The notes under the pieces were generated by a model. It did not search any database, was not told the origin of the DNA, and was given only the letters and a program-made list of their open reading frames with translations. Shown here one piece after another: positions 36,513 through 45,695 of a DNA stretch of 64,000 bases (its first letter is position 1; every line of letters starts with the position of its first letter). The translations under genes and the position numbers were made by a program. This DNA comes from Hahnella aquatica (GTDB lineage Bacteria > Pseudomonadota > Gammaproteobacteria > Burkholderiales > Burkholderiaceae_A), in NCBI GenBank assembly GCA_965194505.1, contig OZ239144.1, positions 248,001 to 312,000 on the forward strand. The letters are read 5' to 3'.

Positions 36513-38792
36513 ATGAAACAGTTGCTTCAATCCCTCAAAAACGGCATCGGTAAGGTAGTCGATGTGCCAACGCCTGCGCCGTGCTCGGGCCAGCTGCTGA
36601 TTACAACATCGCGCACCCTGGTCTCAGCCGGCACCGAGCGCATGCTTGTCAATTTCGGGAAGGCGAACCTGCTTGAGAAAGTGCTCCAGCAGCCCGACAA
36701 AGTAAAACAAGTGCTTGAGAAGGTACGCACCGATGGCATCCTGCCAACGATTGAAGCGGTTCGCTCAAAGCTCGACCAGCCGCTTGCGCTGGGCTACTGC
36801 AATGCGGGCGTGGTAGTTCAGAGTGGCGTAGACGGTTTCGCGGTGGGAACTCGAGTGGTGTCGAATGGGCATCATGCAGAGGTGGTCCGGGTACCGAAGA
36901 ACCTCTGCGCGAAGATTCCCGATTTGGTGGATGACGAATCTGCGTCTTTCACGGTGCTGGCCGCCATTGGCCTGCAGGGGATACGTTTGGCGCAGCCCAC
37001 AATTGGCGAAGCCATTGTGGTGCAAGGCTTGGGGCTACTTGGCCTAATGACAGTACAGATGTTACGCGCCAATGGCTGCCGTGTGCTGGGTATTGATTTC
37101 GATTCAGCGCGTTGCGAGTTGGCCAGAGCCTTTGGTGCATCTACGGTCAATTTATCAAAGGGTGAGGATGTAATCGCTACAGCTGCAGAGTTTTCTCGCG
37201 GTAATGGTGTGGATGCTGTGTTGATCTGCGCATCAACAAAAAGCGACGAAGTAGTGCACCAAGCCGCCGAGATATGTCGTAAGCGCGGCCGCATGGTGTT
37301 AGTGGGCGTGGTGGGCCTAAACCTGCGCCGCGATGACTTTTATAAAAAAGAGCTCAGCTTTCAGGTGTCTGCATCGTACGGTCCAGGTCGCTACGACCCC
37401 GCCTATGAAGACCAGGGCCACGATTACCCAATTGGTTTTGTGCGCTGGACGCAGCAGCGCAACTTCGAGGCTGTGCTCGATATGATGGCGGCGGGCACTT
37501 TGAATGTGAAGCCGCTAATTACGCATCGCTTTGCAATTGAGGATGCGGCGAAAGCGTATGAGTTGCTGGATGACCCGAGCGCGCTGGGAATTGTGATTGA
37601 GTACCCCGATAGAGCGAAGCTTTTAGGCGATGGAACTACGGCGGAATCGGTGGATCGTGTCATAGCGTTGCGAGCTAGTCGCGTGCATGATGGGCTGCAC
37701 GCAACTGTGCCGCCTGGCAATGAACCTGTTGTTACCCAGAGTAGCGATGCGCCAGCCGCCGTTTCCAGCGGCTTAGCCGCGGAGCAATCTACTCCGGTGG
37801 TTGGCTTCATAGGCGCTGGCAACTACGCCTCTCGTATTCTGATTCCCGCATTTAAGCAGGCCAGCGTAGAGCTCAACATCTTGGCCAGTAGCACCGGCGT
37901 GAGCAGTGTGCACCATGGTCGCAAGGCGGGCTTTGCCCAGGCCACAACCGACCTAAACACCATCTGGAATAGTCCGCGCATTAACACCGTAGTAATCGCC
38001 ACACGGCACAACGCCCATGCCCAGCAGGTGGTCGCTGCGTTAAAGTCGGGTAAACATGTGTTCGTGGAAAAGCCGTTGTGTTTGACGTTCGGGGAGTTGG
38101 AGGAGATTCGCGCCGCCTGTGGATCGCCACGGGCCGATGGCCCTTGCGATAACGGGCCTATTTTGATGGTTGGCTTCAACCGCCGCTTCTCGCCTCACAT
38201 CCAAAAAATTAAACAGCTGCTCGATACAGTCACTGCGCCGAAATCCTTCATCATGACCGTCAACGCAGGCGCAATCCCGCCCGACCACTGGACACAAGAT
38301 TCTGAATCTGGCGGGGGCCGCATTATCGGTGAAGCCTGCCACTTTATAGACCTGTTGCGCTTTTTGGCCGCCGCGCCAATCACCGAATTCGACCGCAGTT
38401 TTATGGTGAGTCCCACGCGCGACACCGCCTCAATCACCCTGAAATTCGCAGACGGCTCGATGGGCGCCATTCACTATTTCGCCAACGGCAGCAAGTCATT
38501 CCCCAAAGAGCGGCTCGAGGTCTTTACCGATGGCCGCGTACTCGCGCTTGATAATTTTCGCAAACTCTCCGGCTACGGCTGGCCCGGTTTTTCCAAGATG
38601 AATTTGTGGAGTCAGGATAAGGGTCAGGCGGCATGTGTGAAGGCGTTTGTGGATAGTATCCGACATCAAGATAAGGATGAACCAAGTATCCATCATCGCG
38701 AGGCCGCCCAGCAGTCGCGGCGATTCAACGGTTCAATCCCACTCTCTGAAATTTTCGAAGTCGCCGAAATGACGATCAAGCTAGCGAGTTAA
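36513..38792 (+). CDS. Bi-domain oxidoreductase: zinc-type alcohol dehydrogenase fused to Gfo/Idh/MocA domain
   Basis: A 759-residue fusion. Residues 1-370 are a medium-chain dehydrogenase with SAGTERMLVNFGKA, LALGYCNAGVV and an NAD loop VVQGLGLLGLMTVQ. Residues 425-759 form a Gfo/Idh/MocA oxidoreductase with VVGFIGAGNYASRILIPAFK, GKHVFVEKPLCLT and GGGRIIGEACHFIDLL. Such fusions occur next to wecB and heparinase-like genes in bacterial capsule/EPS loci, as here. Exact reaction unknown; a nucleotide-sugar or glycan redox step is inferred. Confidence 0.85.
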   Translation: MKQLLQSLKNGIGKVVDVPTPAPCSGQLLITTSRTLVSAGTERMLVNFGKANLLEKVLQQPDKVKQVLEKVRTDGILPTIEAVRSKLDQPLALGYCNAGVVVQSGVDGFAVGTRVVSNGHHAEVVRVPKNLCAKIPDLVDDESASFTVLAAIGLQGIRLAQPTIGEAIVVQGLGLLGLMTVQMLRANGCRVLGIDFDSARCELARAFGASTVNLSKGEDVIATAAEFSRGNGVDAVLICASTKSDEVVHQAAEICRKRGRMVLVGVVGLNLRRDDFYKKELSFQVSASYGPGRYDPAYEDQGHDYPIGFVRWTQQRNFEAVLDMMAAGTLNVKPLITHRFAIEDAAKAYELLDDPSALGIVIEYPDRAKLLGDGTTAESVDRVIALRASRVHDGLHATVPPGNEPVVTQSSDAPAAVSSGLAAEQSTPVVGFIGAGNYASRILIPAFKQASVELNILASSTGVSSVHHGRKAGFAQATTDLNTIWNSPRINTVVIATRHNAHAQQVVAALKSGKHVFVEKPLCLTFGELEEIRAACGSPRADGPCDNGPILMVGFNRRFSPHIQKIKQLLDTVTAPKSFIMTVNAGAIPPDHWTQDSESGGGRIIGEACHFIDLLRFLAAAPITEFDRSFMVSPTRDTASITLKFADGSMGAIHYFANGSKSFPKERLEVFTDGRVLALDNFRKLSGYGWPGFSKMNLWSQDKGQAACVKAFVDSIRHQDKDEPSIHHREAAQQSRRFNGSIPLSEIFEVAEMTIKLAS

Positions 38793-38799
38793 CAAATAC

Positions 38800-39891
38800 A
38801 TGCTCATCGATATCATCGCTGGCGCTCGCCCTAACTTTATGAAGATCGCCCCCATCATTCGGGCGATTGAAGTGCGGCAATCGCTGGGCAGCCCACTCAA
38901 ATACCGACTGGTGCACACCGGCCAACACTATGACGCCCGCATGTCGGGCGATTTTTTTGCCCAGCTGGGCATTCCGCAGCCGCACGTCAACCTTGAGGTA
39001 GGTTCTGGCACACAGGCTGAACAAACCGCCGGAATTATGATCGGCTACGAAAAGCTGCTGTTGCAGGAAAAATGCAATCTTTGTTTGGTGGTGGGCGATG
39101 TTACTTCCACCATGGCCTGCGCCATTGCCGCGCAAAAGCTCTGCGTGCCCGTGGCCCATGTCGAGGCCGGTATTCGTTCCGGTGACTGGACCATGCCGGA
39201 GGAGATCAACCGCATGGTCACTGACTCTATCACTAATTATTTTTTTACTACCAGTGAAGTGGCCAACGAGAACCTCCGTCGCGCAGGCGTTAGCAACGAG
39301 CGAATCTTTTTTGTTGGCAACACCATGATCGATACCCTCCTGGCAAACCAATCGCGCTTTGCCAAGCCCGAGTTTTTCGACGCGCTAGGTTTGAAGCCCC
39401 ATGAGTATTTCGTAGTAACGCTGCATCGACCCGCCAATGTTGATAAAGGCGATTCTTTCAGCCGGTTGCTTTCTTCTATAAGCAGCAGCGCACGCAACAT
39501 GCCCGTAGTCTTTCCCGTTCACCCGCGCACGGTAAAAACACTGCGTGAGTTAGACGATTTTCCCGCAAACATTCACATGGTAGACCCACAGCCCTATTTA
39601 GAGTTTAGTTATCTGGTGGAGCACGCTAAGGCCGTTGTCACTGATTCGGGCGGCGTAACTGAAGAAACTACCGTTATGGGCGTGCCCTGTATGACCCTTC
39701 GCTCTTCCACCGAGCGCCCCGAAACAGTCTCTATGGGCACCAACGAACTTTTGGGCATTGACCCTGCTACCCTTGCCTCGGCCTTTGAAAAACTCTTTGC
39801 CGGGCAATGGAAGCGGGGTAGCATCCCTCCCTTGTGGGATGGTAAGACCGGCGAGCGTATCGTTGCGCAGCTCGAGCAGCTACTGCGGTAG
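38800..39891 (+). CDS. wecB: UDP-N-acetylglucosamine 2-epimerase, non-hydrolysing
   Basis: Interconverts UDP-GlcNAc and UDP-ManNAc. The 363 residues contain IAGARPNFMKIAPIIRAI, HTGQHYDARMSG, VGDVTSTMACAIAA, HVEAGIRSGDWTMPEEINR and VTDSGGVTEETTVMGVPCMTLR, the WecB signature with the catalytic Asp/Glu/His set. Only seven bases separate it from the previous gene. Whether the product UDP-ManNAc is then oxidised by the dehydrogenase at 7.6 kb cannot be told. Confidence 0.95.
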   Translation: MLIDIIAGARPNFMKIAPIIRAIEVRQSLGSPLKYRLVHTGQHYDARMSGDFFAQLGIPQPHVNLEVGSGTQAEQTAGIMIGYEKLLLQEKCNLCLVVGDVTSTMACAIAAQKLCVPVAHVEAGIRSGDWTMPEEINRMVTDSITNYFFTTSEVANENLRRAGVSNERIFFVGNTMIDTLLANQSRFAKPEFFDALGLKPHEYFVVTLHRPANVDKGDSFSRLLSSISSSARNMPVVFPVHPRTVKTLRELDDFPANIHMVDPQPYLEFSYLVEHAKAVVTDSGGVTEETTVMGVPCMTLRSSTERPETVSMGTNELLGIDPATLASAFEKLFAGQWKRGSIPPLWDGKTGERIVAQLEQLLR

Positions 39892-39897
39892 TAGGTT

Positions 39898-41772
39898 TTG
39901 AGAACCTCCCAACATTGTTTGGCTAGTTGCTTACTCGAATTTCGAACCTGTTGGCGCCTTGGTGCCCGGAACCTGTGGCGTGTGGGCTGGTACCGTGCCC
40001 AGTTGCGCTTGGGTTTTCACGCTGCTCAGCGTGTAAAACGTGAGCTTGGTGGGGAGATTTTTTTTAACACCCCCCAATGCGTCTTAAATTTAGAACCTCC
40101 TGGGCACTGGCAGAAAACGGCTCTTTACTTCGGTCGTCATCACTTTCCAATTAGTGATCATCCCCCAGACTGGCACTTAAACCCATTCACGGGTGCGCGT
40201 GTATCAGAAAGTGCCAAATCCTGGTGGCAAGTCTCTGACTTTGCAAGCGGTGCTGGTGACATTAAAACTGTTTGGGAAGCATCCAGGTTTGATTGGGTTT
40301 TGGCTTTTGCGCAGCGGGCCGTTACAGGCAGTAAGGGGGAGTTAGATCGCCTTAATATATGGCTTGCCGATTGGGTAAGGCAGAACCCAGCATATTGCGG
40401 CCCAAATTGGAAGTGTGGGCAAGAAGCCTCAATTCGAGTGTTGCATTTAATGATCGCCGCAAGGTTTCTACAGCAGGACAAATCCCCACAGCAGGAACTT
40501 GTATCGTTGATTGAAGCGCATCTCGCTCGCATTGCACCAACAATCGATTATGCAGTTGGTCAGGATAATAACCATGCCACCTCCGAGGCAGTAGCTTTGT
40601 TCTCGGGGGGGGCATGGTTACATGCCCATGGTGTGAGAGAGGGTGGACACTGGGCAAGGCTAGGGTGTAACTGGCTTGAAAATCGCGTGGCTAATTTAGT
40701 GGAATCGAGCGGAAGCTTTAGCCAGCATTCAGTAAATTATCACCGGCTAATGCTTGATACGTTAAGCGTCGCAGAGGTGTGGCGTGTTTGGTTAGAGCTA
40801 CCCCGGTTTTCTGAATCCTTTTACCAGCGTGCAAAAGCCGCGACTCGTTGGCTATGCGCAATGATCAACCCCGATACTGGCGATGCACCGAATCTAGGTG
40901 CTAACGACGGTTCGAATCTCTTGCCGTTAACGAATGCCGACTATCGGGACTATCGGCCCAGCGTAGCACTTGCGGCGCGAGTCTTTGCTGACGAGTCAGT
41001 GTATTCCGATGTAAAGCTGGTTCAAGACCATCTTGCTTGGCTGGAGTTGAAGAGCTCAGAAGATACCTCCTCTAAGCCGTTGTGCGGCGACAGTCGAAAA
41101 GATCCTGTCTTCAATGCAGCTGGCTACATTCTTCTCAATAAAGGGCCATGGACGCTGCTTTTTCGCTATCCTTTCTATCGTTTTCGCCCGGGACACTGCG
41201 ATGCCCTGCACGTTGACTTATGGCATCGCTCATTTAACCTGCTGCCGGATGCAGGAAGTTTCAGCTATAACAGCGATGTGGAGACTATTGACTACTTCAC
41301 AGGTTGCGCAGGGCACAATACTATTCAGTTTGACAGTCGCGAGCCTATGCCCAAGGTAAGTCGGTTCTTACGAGGCGAATGGCTAGAACCTAAGGGGGTG
41401 AAGCTTTATGAATCCGATTTAGCCGATTCGCTCTCTGCAAGCGCAGGCTATCGAGACTGGCAGGGCGCGACACACCATCGAGAGATTAAGCTTAGCGAGT
41501 CTGAGCTGCGTGTAACGGATCACATAAGCGGGTTTAAAAAGCACGCTGTGCTTCGCTGGCGCTTGGCCCCTGGTGATTGGCAAGTGCAAGGGCGTTCGAT
41601 TACTAACCAAAGTTTCAATCTCCACATAGAGTCAACCGCACCGATTGAAAAGATCCAGCTCCTGAAAGGTTGGGAGTCACGCTATTATCTCGACCTGCAG
41701 GCTTTGCCAGTGCTTGAGGTTTTTGTCGCTACGCCGGGGTGCCTGACAACGGTAGTGCGCCAGGTGCACTGA
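39898..41772 (+). CDS. Heparinase II/III-like polysaccharide lyase family protein
   Basis: A 624-residue protein (TTG start 39898) of the alginate-lyase/heparinase II-III type often coded in EPS operons. The N-terminal alpha-helical toroid has GHWQKTALYFGRHHFP, WQVSDFASGAGDIKTVWEASRFDWV and GQDNNHATSEAVALFSGGAW with catalytic-type Asn/His and Tyr (SVNYHRLMLD). The C-terminal beta part has HCDALHVDLWHRSFNLLPDAG, AGHNTIQFD and THHREIKL. No signal peptide is seen, which is usual for this subgroup and leaves its place of action open. A G8 run lies at 40605-40612 in the conserved FSGGAW. Confidence 0.85.
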   Translation: MRTSQHCLASCLLEFRTCWRLGARNLWRVGWYRAQLRLGFHAAQRVKRELGGEIFFNTPQCVLNLEPPGHWQKTALYFGRHHFPISDHPPDWHLNPFTGARVSESAKSWWQVSDFASGAGDIKTVWEASRFDWVLAFAQRAVTGSKGELDRLNIWLADWVRQNPAYCGPNWKCGQEASIRVLHLMIAARFLQQDKSPQQELVSLIEAHLARIAPTIDYAVGQDNNHATSEAVALFSGGAWLHAHGVREGGHWARLGCNWLENRVANLVESSGSFSQHSVNYHRLMLDTLSVAEVWRVWLELPRFSESFYQRAKAATRWLCAMINPDTGDAPNLGANDGSNLLPLTNADYRDYRPSVALAARVFADESVYSDVKLVQDHLAWLELKSSEDTSSKPLCGDSRKDPVFNAAGYILLNKGPWTLLFRYPFYRFRPGHCDALHVDLWHRSFNLLPDAGSFSYNSDVETIDYFTGCAGHNTIQFDSREPMPKVSRFLRGEWLEPKGVKLYESDLADSLSASAGYRDWQGATHHREIKLSESELRVTDHISGFKKHAVLRWRLAPGDWQVQGRSITNQSFNLHIESTAPIEKIQLLKGWESRYYLDLQALPVLEVFVATPGCLTTVVRQVH

Positions 41773-41791
41773 TCTCCGGAGAGAAGAGGTA

Positions 41792-43009
41792 GTGAAAGTC
41801 TTGTATTTCCACCAACACTTCTCCACGCCGAGCGGTGCAACCGGTATTCGTTCGTATGAGATGGCAAAGGCATTGATCGCATCTGGCCATGAGGTAACGA
41901 TGGTTTGCGGGGGGTACGCGGGGGGTGCTACGGGGCTTGACGGCGCGTTTATGAACGGATGCCGTCGTGGAAGGGTTGAAAATATTGAAGTTATTGAGTT
42001 TGATCTTGCCCATTCCAACGCAGATGGCTTTGTCAAACGAACTTTTAGTTTTCTACAGTACGCACTGCGAAGTGTTAAGTTAGCTTCTACAGAAAAGTAT
42101 GATGTTTTATTTGCGACAACCACACCCTTAACGGCCGGCATCCCAGGAATTTATGCACGATGGCTGCGTGCTAAGCCGTTTGTTTTTGAAGTACGCGATC
42201 TTTGGCCGGAACTACCTAAAGCCATGGGGGTGATTCGAAATCCAATAGTGTTGTGGGCAATGGCGGTTTTGGAATGGGCAAGCTATCGATCAGCGCACCG
42301 TCTCATTGGGCTTTCGCCTGGAATTGTTGATGGCATAGCCTCGAAGGGGGTTAATCAAGACCAAATTGCGATGGTGCCGAACGGCTGCGATCTGGGAATC
42401 TTCTCTCAGCCCGTTGAGCCTTGGCGGCCTTCGGGCGTCTCGCCTGCTGATTTTATGGCTGTCTTCGCCGGAACGCATGGCATCGCCAACGGCCTTGATG
42501 CAGTGCTAGATGCCGCAGTGGAGTTAAAGGCACGGGAAAGAAACGACATCAAGCTGGTGTTAATTGGCGATGGCAAGCTTAAGCCTGCTCTTCAGGCGCG
42601 CGCCAAGAGTCTTGGTCTAGACAACGTAGTGTTTCATCCCCCGGTTAACAAGCAGAAACTTGCTGGGCTCATGGCGAATGCTGATATTGGAATGCAGATT
42701 CTTGCGAACATTCCAGCGTTTTATTTCGGAACATCTCCTAACAAGTTTTTTGACTATATCGCTGCTGGCGTGCCTGTGTTGAATAACTACCCCGGCTGGC
42801 TAGCGGAGATTATTGCAGAGGCGGGTTGCGGATACGCGGTCCCGCCAGATAATCCAGTGGCGTTTGCGGATGCTTTAGAAGCAGCTGCCGGGAGTCGTGA
42901 GAAACTCAAAGCTATGGGGCAACGTGGGCATGACCTTGCCAAAGAAAAATTCAATCGCCAGCTTTTGGCAAGTCGATGGGTGGAGTGGGTAACCGCAGTG
43001 AAAACATGA
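41792..43009 (+). CDS. Glycosyltransferase family 4 (WbuB-like)
   Basis: A 405-residue protein from GTG 41792. It reads VLYFHQHFSTPSGATGIRSYEMAKAL, VFEVRDLWPELPKAMGVI, FMAVFAGTHGIANGLDAVLDAA, LVLIGDGKLKPAL and FDYIAAGVPVLNNYPGWLAEII. These match the WbuB subgroup that adds FucNAc or a related sugar to a lipid-linked first sugar. It overlaps the phosphoglycosyltransferase gene by ATGA, which suits transfer of the second sugar. Sugar is inferred only. Confidence 0.85.
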   Translation: MKVLYFHQHFSTPSGATGIRSYEMAKALIASGHEVTMVCGGYAGGATGLDGAFMNGCRRGRVENIEVIEFDLAHSNADGFVKRTFSFLQYALRSVKLASTEKYDVLFATTTPLTAGIPGIYARWLRAKPFVFEVRDLWPELPKAMGVIRNPIVLWAMAVLEWASYRSAHRLIGLSPGIVDGIASKGVNQDQIAMVPNGCDLGIFSQPVEPWRPSGVSPADFMAVFAGTHGIANGLDAVLDAAVELKARERNDIKLVLIGDGKLKPALQARAKSLGLDNVVFHPPVNKQKLAGLMANADIGMQILANIPAFYFGTSPNKFFDYIAAGVPVLNNYPGWLAEIIAEAGCGYAVPPDNPVAFADALEAAAGSREKLKAMGQRGHDLAKEKFNRQLLASRWVEWVTAVKT

Positions 43010-43611
43010 AGCGAGTTTTCGATATCGCAGTCTGCAGCGTTGCGCTCTTAATTCTTCTCTTGCCACTGTTAATCCTAGCTTGGCTGATTAGCCGAAATCT
43101 CGGTGGCCCAATCTTTTTTCGCCAGATTCGCCCGGGCCTGCATGGCAGCCCTTTTGAGATAGTAAAGTTCCGCACGATGACCAGCGAACGCGGCCCTGAT
43201 GAACAGTTGCTACCCGATTCGGGCCGCCTAACGCCATTTGGAAAGTTTCTACGCACCACTAGCCTGGACGAACTGCCCGAGCTGTGGAACGTATTGAGGG
43301 GCGACATGAGCCTTGTGGGCCCCCGCCCGTTACTGATGGAGTACCTGCCGCTTTACACCCCAAAGCAAGCTCGCCGTCACGCGGTACGACCTGGAATCAC
43401 CGGCTGGGCTCAGGTGAACGGCCGTAATGCGATCAGCTGGGAAGACAAGTTCAAGCTGGATGTCTGGTATGTGGAAAACCAAAGCTTGTGGTTGGATCTA
43501 AAAATATTGTGGTTAACAGTGAAGAAGGTGCTCCTGAGAGATGGAATAAGCGCCGAAGGTGAGGCAACCATGCCTAAATTCAGGGGCAGCAGGGCTGGGC
43601 AGCGCCCGTGA
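43006..43611 (+). CDS. Initiating phosphoglycosyltransferase (PglC-like bacterial sugar transferase)
   Basis: Transfers sugar-1-phosphate to undecaprenyl phosphate at the inner membrane to start the repeat. ATG 43006 is preferred over the longer frame from 42976 because it overlaps the previous stop and begins MKRVFDIAVCSVALL, the usual start. The 201 residues have one membrane-entering N-terminal hairpin, then GPIFFRQIRPGLHGSPF, VKFRTM, the catalytic Asp-Glu in TSLDELPELWNVLRGDMSLVGPRPLL, and GITGWAQVNGRN. The small monotopic type and the downstream PglD- and PglE-like genes point to diacetylbacillosamine-type sugars. Confidence 0.92.
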   Translation: MKRVFDIAVCSVALLILLLPLLILAWLISRNLGGPIFFRQIRPGLHGSPFEIVKFRTMTSERGPDEQLLPDSGRLTPFGKFLRTTSLDELPELWNVLRGDMSLVGPRPLLMEYLPLYTPKQARRHAVRPGITGWAQVNGRNAISWEDKFKLDVWYVENQSLWLDLKILWLTVKKVLLRDGISAEGEATMPKFRGSRAGQRP

Positions 43612-44258
43612 AGCAAGTAGCTATCTATGGCGTCAGTGGCTGTGGTCGTGGTGTTATTCCGTTGGCCCGCGACCAATGGCATGCCCGCGGCGAACCCCAC
43701 CAACTGGTGTTTGTGGATGACAACCCGCCCGCTACCGAATTTAATGGCTACAGGGTGTTAACCTACAGGGAGTGGATGGAGGAACCAGCCTCGAGCCGCT
43801 ACATCAATATAGCCATTGCAGACAGCAAGATTCGTGAGCAACTGGCGGATCGCTGCGAGAACGATGGCGTCTCGTTCTTTGAGGTGCGGGCGCCTAACGT
43901 GGTGCAACTAGACGATGTGCAGCTGCAAGAGGGCGCTATTCTCTGCCCCTTTGTTACCCTCACCAGCAACATATGCATCGGCAAACACTTTCACGCCAAT
44001 TTGTACAGCTACGTAGAGCACGACTGCATTATTGGTGATTTCGTTACCTTCGCCCCAGGTGTGATGTGTAACGGCAATGTGGCGGTGGAAGACCATGCCT
44101 ATGTCGGCGCCGGCGCAGTTATTAAGCAGGGTCAGCCGGGCCAGCCCGTAGTAATTGGGCGTGGGGCTGTGGTGGGCATGGGCGCCGTGGTTACCAAAAG
44201 CGTTCCCCCCGGCGTCACGGTTGTGGGCAATCCCGCCCGGCCGCTAATAAAAGCTTGA
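43608..44258 (+). CDS. Sugar O/N-acetyltransferase, NeuD/PglD family
   Basis: A 216-residue left-handed beta-helix acetyltransferase with GTG start overlapping the previous stop. The N-terminal nucleotide-sugar-binding part (VAIYGVSGCGRGVIPLA, FVDDNP) is followed by hexapeptide repeats from about residue 100 (LQEGAILCPFVTLTSNICIG, FHANLYSYVEHDCIIGDF). The catalytic His is probably in SYVEHDC, and the tail is GAVVTKSVPPGVTVVGNPARPL. Between a PglC-like and a PglE-like gene, N-acetylation of a UDP-4-amino-4,6-dideoxy sugar is the likely reaction. Confidence 0.9.
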   Translation: MKQVAIYGVSGCGRGVIPLARDQWHARGEPHQLVFVDDNPPATEFNGYRVLTYREWMEEPASSRYINIAIADSKIREQLADRCENDGVSFFEVRAPNVVQLDDVQLQEGAILCPFVTLTSNICIGKHFHANLYSYVEHDCIIGDFVTFAPGVMCNGNVAVEDHAYVGAGAVIKQGQPGQPVVIGRGAVVGMGAVVTKSVPPGVTVVGNPARPLIKA

Positions 44259-44276
44259 GGCGCCTTGACCGCAACC

Positions 44277-44363
44277 ATGCTAGACACCCCTTTTCCGCCC
44301 TGGCCCCGCTGCACTTCCGAAGAAGCCGACGCTGTGCATCGCGCGCTGCTAAGTAACACCTAA
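44277..44363 (+). pseudogene. 28-codon ghost of the aminotransferase N-terminus
   Basis: ATG 44277 opens MLDTPFPPWPRCTSEEADAV and continues HRALLSNT before a TAA at 44361. It aligns without gaps to the first 28 residues of the next gene (MLNTPFSPWPSFTSEEADAV), displaced by exactly 96 bases, with several silent and replacement differences. It looks like the start of a diverged second copy whose remainder is gone. It may instead act as a short upstream reading frame. Confidence 0.7.
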
Positions 44364-44372
44364 ACCCGCACC

Positions 44373-45695
44373 ATGCTCAATACCCCGTTCTCGCCGTGGC
44401 CGAGCTTCACTTCCGAGGAAGCCGATGCAGTGCATCGCGTGCTGCTAGGCAACCGGGTTAACTACTGGACTGGTGATGAATGCCGCGAATTTGAAAAGGA
44501 GTTTGCTGCCTGGGCCGGTACCGCTTATGCCTTGGCGCTGGCCAATGGCACCTTGGCGCTTGATGTCGCCTTAAAGGCGCTAGGTATTGGGCCGGGTGAC
44601 GAGGTAATTGTTACGCCTCGCACCTTTATTGCCAGCGTGTCCTGCGTGGTGAATGCGGGCGCGACGCCTGTGTTTGCCGATATTGATAGCAATTCCGGCA
44701 ATATCAACGCGCAGACCATTGCGGCGGTGTTAACGCCCCGAACCAAGGCGGTAATCTGTGTGCACCTGGCCGGCTGGCCCTGCAATATGGACCCCATTAT
44801 GGCGCTGGCGGCCCAGCGCGGCCTAAAGGTAATTGAAGACTGCGCACAGGCGAATGGGGCGCGGTACAAAGGGCGCAGTGTGGGCAGTATTGGGCATGTG
44901 GGTGCCTGGAGCTTTTGCCAAGACAAAATCATGACCACGGGCGGCGAGGGCGGCATGGTTACCTGTAACGATGAGTCGCTTTGGCGCGCCATGTGGGCCT
45001 ATAAAGACCACGGCAAAACTTATGCGGCGGTGTATGAGCGCGAGCACCCGCCGGGGTTTCGATGGCTGCACGAGAGCTTTGGCACCAACTGGCGCATGCT
45101 GGAAATACAAGGTGCCATAGGCCGTATACAACTGCGCCGCATGAGAGCCTGGACGGCCGCGCGTGGAGCCAATGCCATGGCGCTGCGTGAGGCGCTGCTG
45201 CCGTTTGCGGATGAGGGCGGGGTGGTGCGCGTGCCACAGATGCAGTGCGATTGGTGCCCGGTAAGGGGGGGGTGTCAGGGGGGTGAGGCCGTGGCTGCTT
45301 TGGGTGCTGCGGGCGAGGGCGTGGCACTTCGAGGCGGCAGTCGTGAATCGGCATTGCCGGCCGAGGATGATTCCGTTCACGGTTGCCAGCATGCCTTCTA
45401 CAAGTTTTACGCCTACGTGCGCCCCGAAAACCTAGCCCCCGGCTGGAGCCGCGACCGAATTATTGAAGAGATCCATGCCCGGGGCGTTCCCTGCTACATG
45501 GGCTCATGTTCCGAGGTCTACATGGAGAAGGCTTTCGACAGCACCGGCTGGCGCCCCAAAGAGCGACTGCCCGTGGCCAAAGAGCTGGGCGAGACCTCGA
45601 TGATGTTCTTGGTGCACCCCACGCTGACGCAGGCGGAGATTCGTAAGACCCAAGACGCCATCACCCAGGTTCTCCGCTGTGCCGTAATTCGGTGA
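44373..45695 (+). CDS. DegT/DnrJ/EryC1/StrS aminotransferase (PglE-like)
   Basis: PLP-dependent sugar aminotransferase, 440 residues, probably giving the UDP-4-amino sugar for diacetylbacillosamine. It shows AWAGTAYALALANGTLALDVAL, EVIVTPRTFIASVSCVVNAG, VIEDCAQANGARYKGR and the PLP-lysine segment SFCQDKIMTTGGEGGM. Between VPQ and CQHAFYKFYAYV there is an insertion of about 47 residues rich in Gly/Cys/Ala with a G8 run at 45265-45272; the family normally has a short loop here, and the protein is longer than the usual 380-400. It is the last gene of the locus and follows a ghost of its own start. Confidence 0.9.
   Translation: MLNTPFSPWPSFTSEEADAVHRVLLGNRVNYWTGDECREFEKEFAAWAGTAYALALANGTLALDVALKALGIGPGDEVIVTPRTFIASVSCVVNAGATPVFADIDSNSGNINAQTIAAVLTPRTKAVICVHLAGWPCNMDPIMALAAQRGLKVIEDCAQANGARYKGRSVGSIGHVGAWSFCQDKIMTTGGEGGMVTCNDESLWRAMWAYKDHGKTYAAVYEREHPPGFRWLHESFGTNWRMLEIQGAIGRIQLRRMRAWTAARGANAMALREALLPFADEGGVVRVPQMQCDWCPVRGGCQGGEAVAALGAAGEGVALRGGSRESALPAEDDSVHGCQHAFYKFYAYVRPENLAPGWSRDRIIEEIHARGVPCYMGSCSEVYMEKAFDSTGWRPKERLPVAKELGETSMMFLVHPTLTQAEIRKTQDAITQVLRCAVIR

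Noticed and set aside
44373..45695. Frameshift in the aminotransferase at the G8 run
   Set aside because: The frame is continuous through the run and the family motifs on both sides are in the same frame, so the gene as given is intact.
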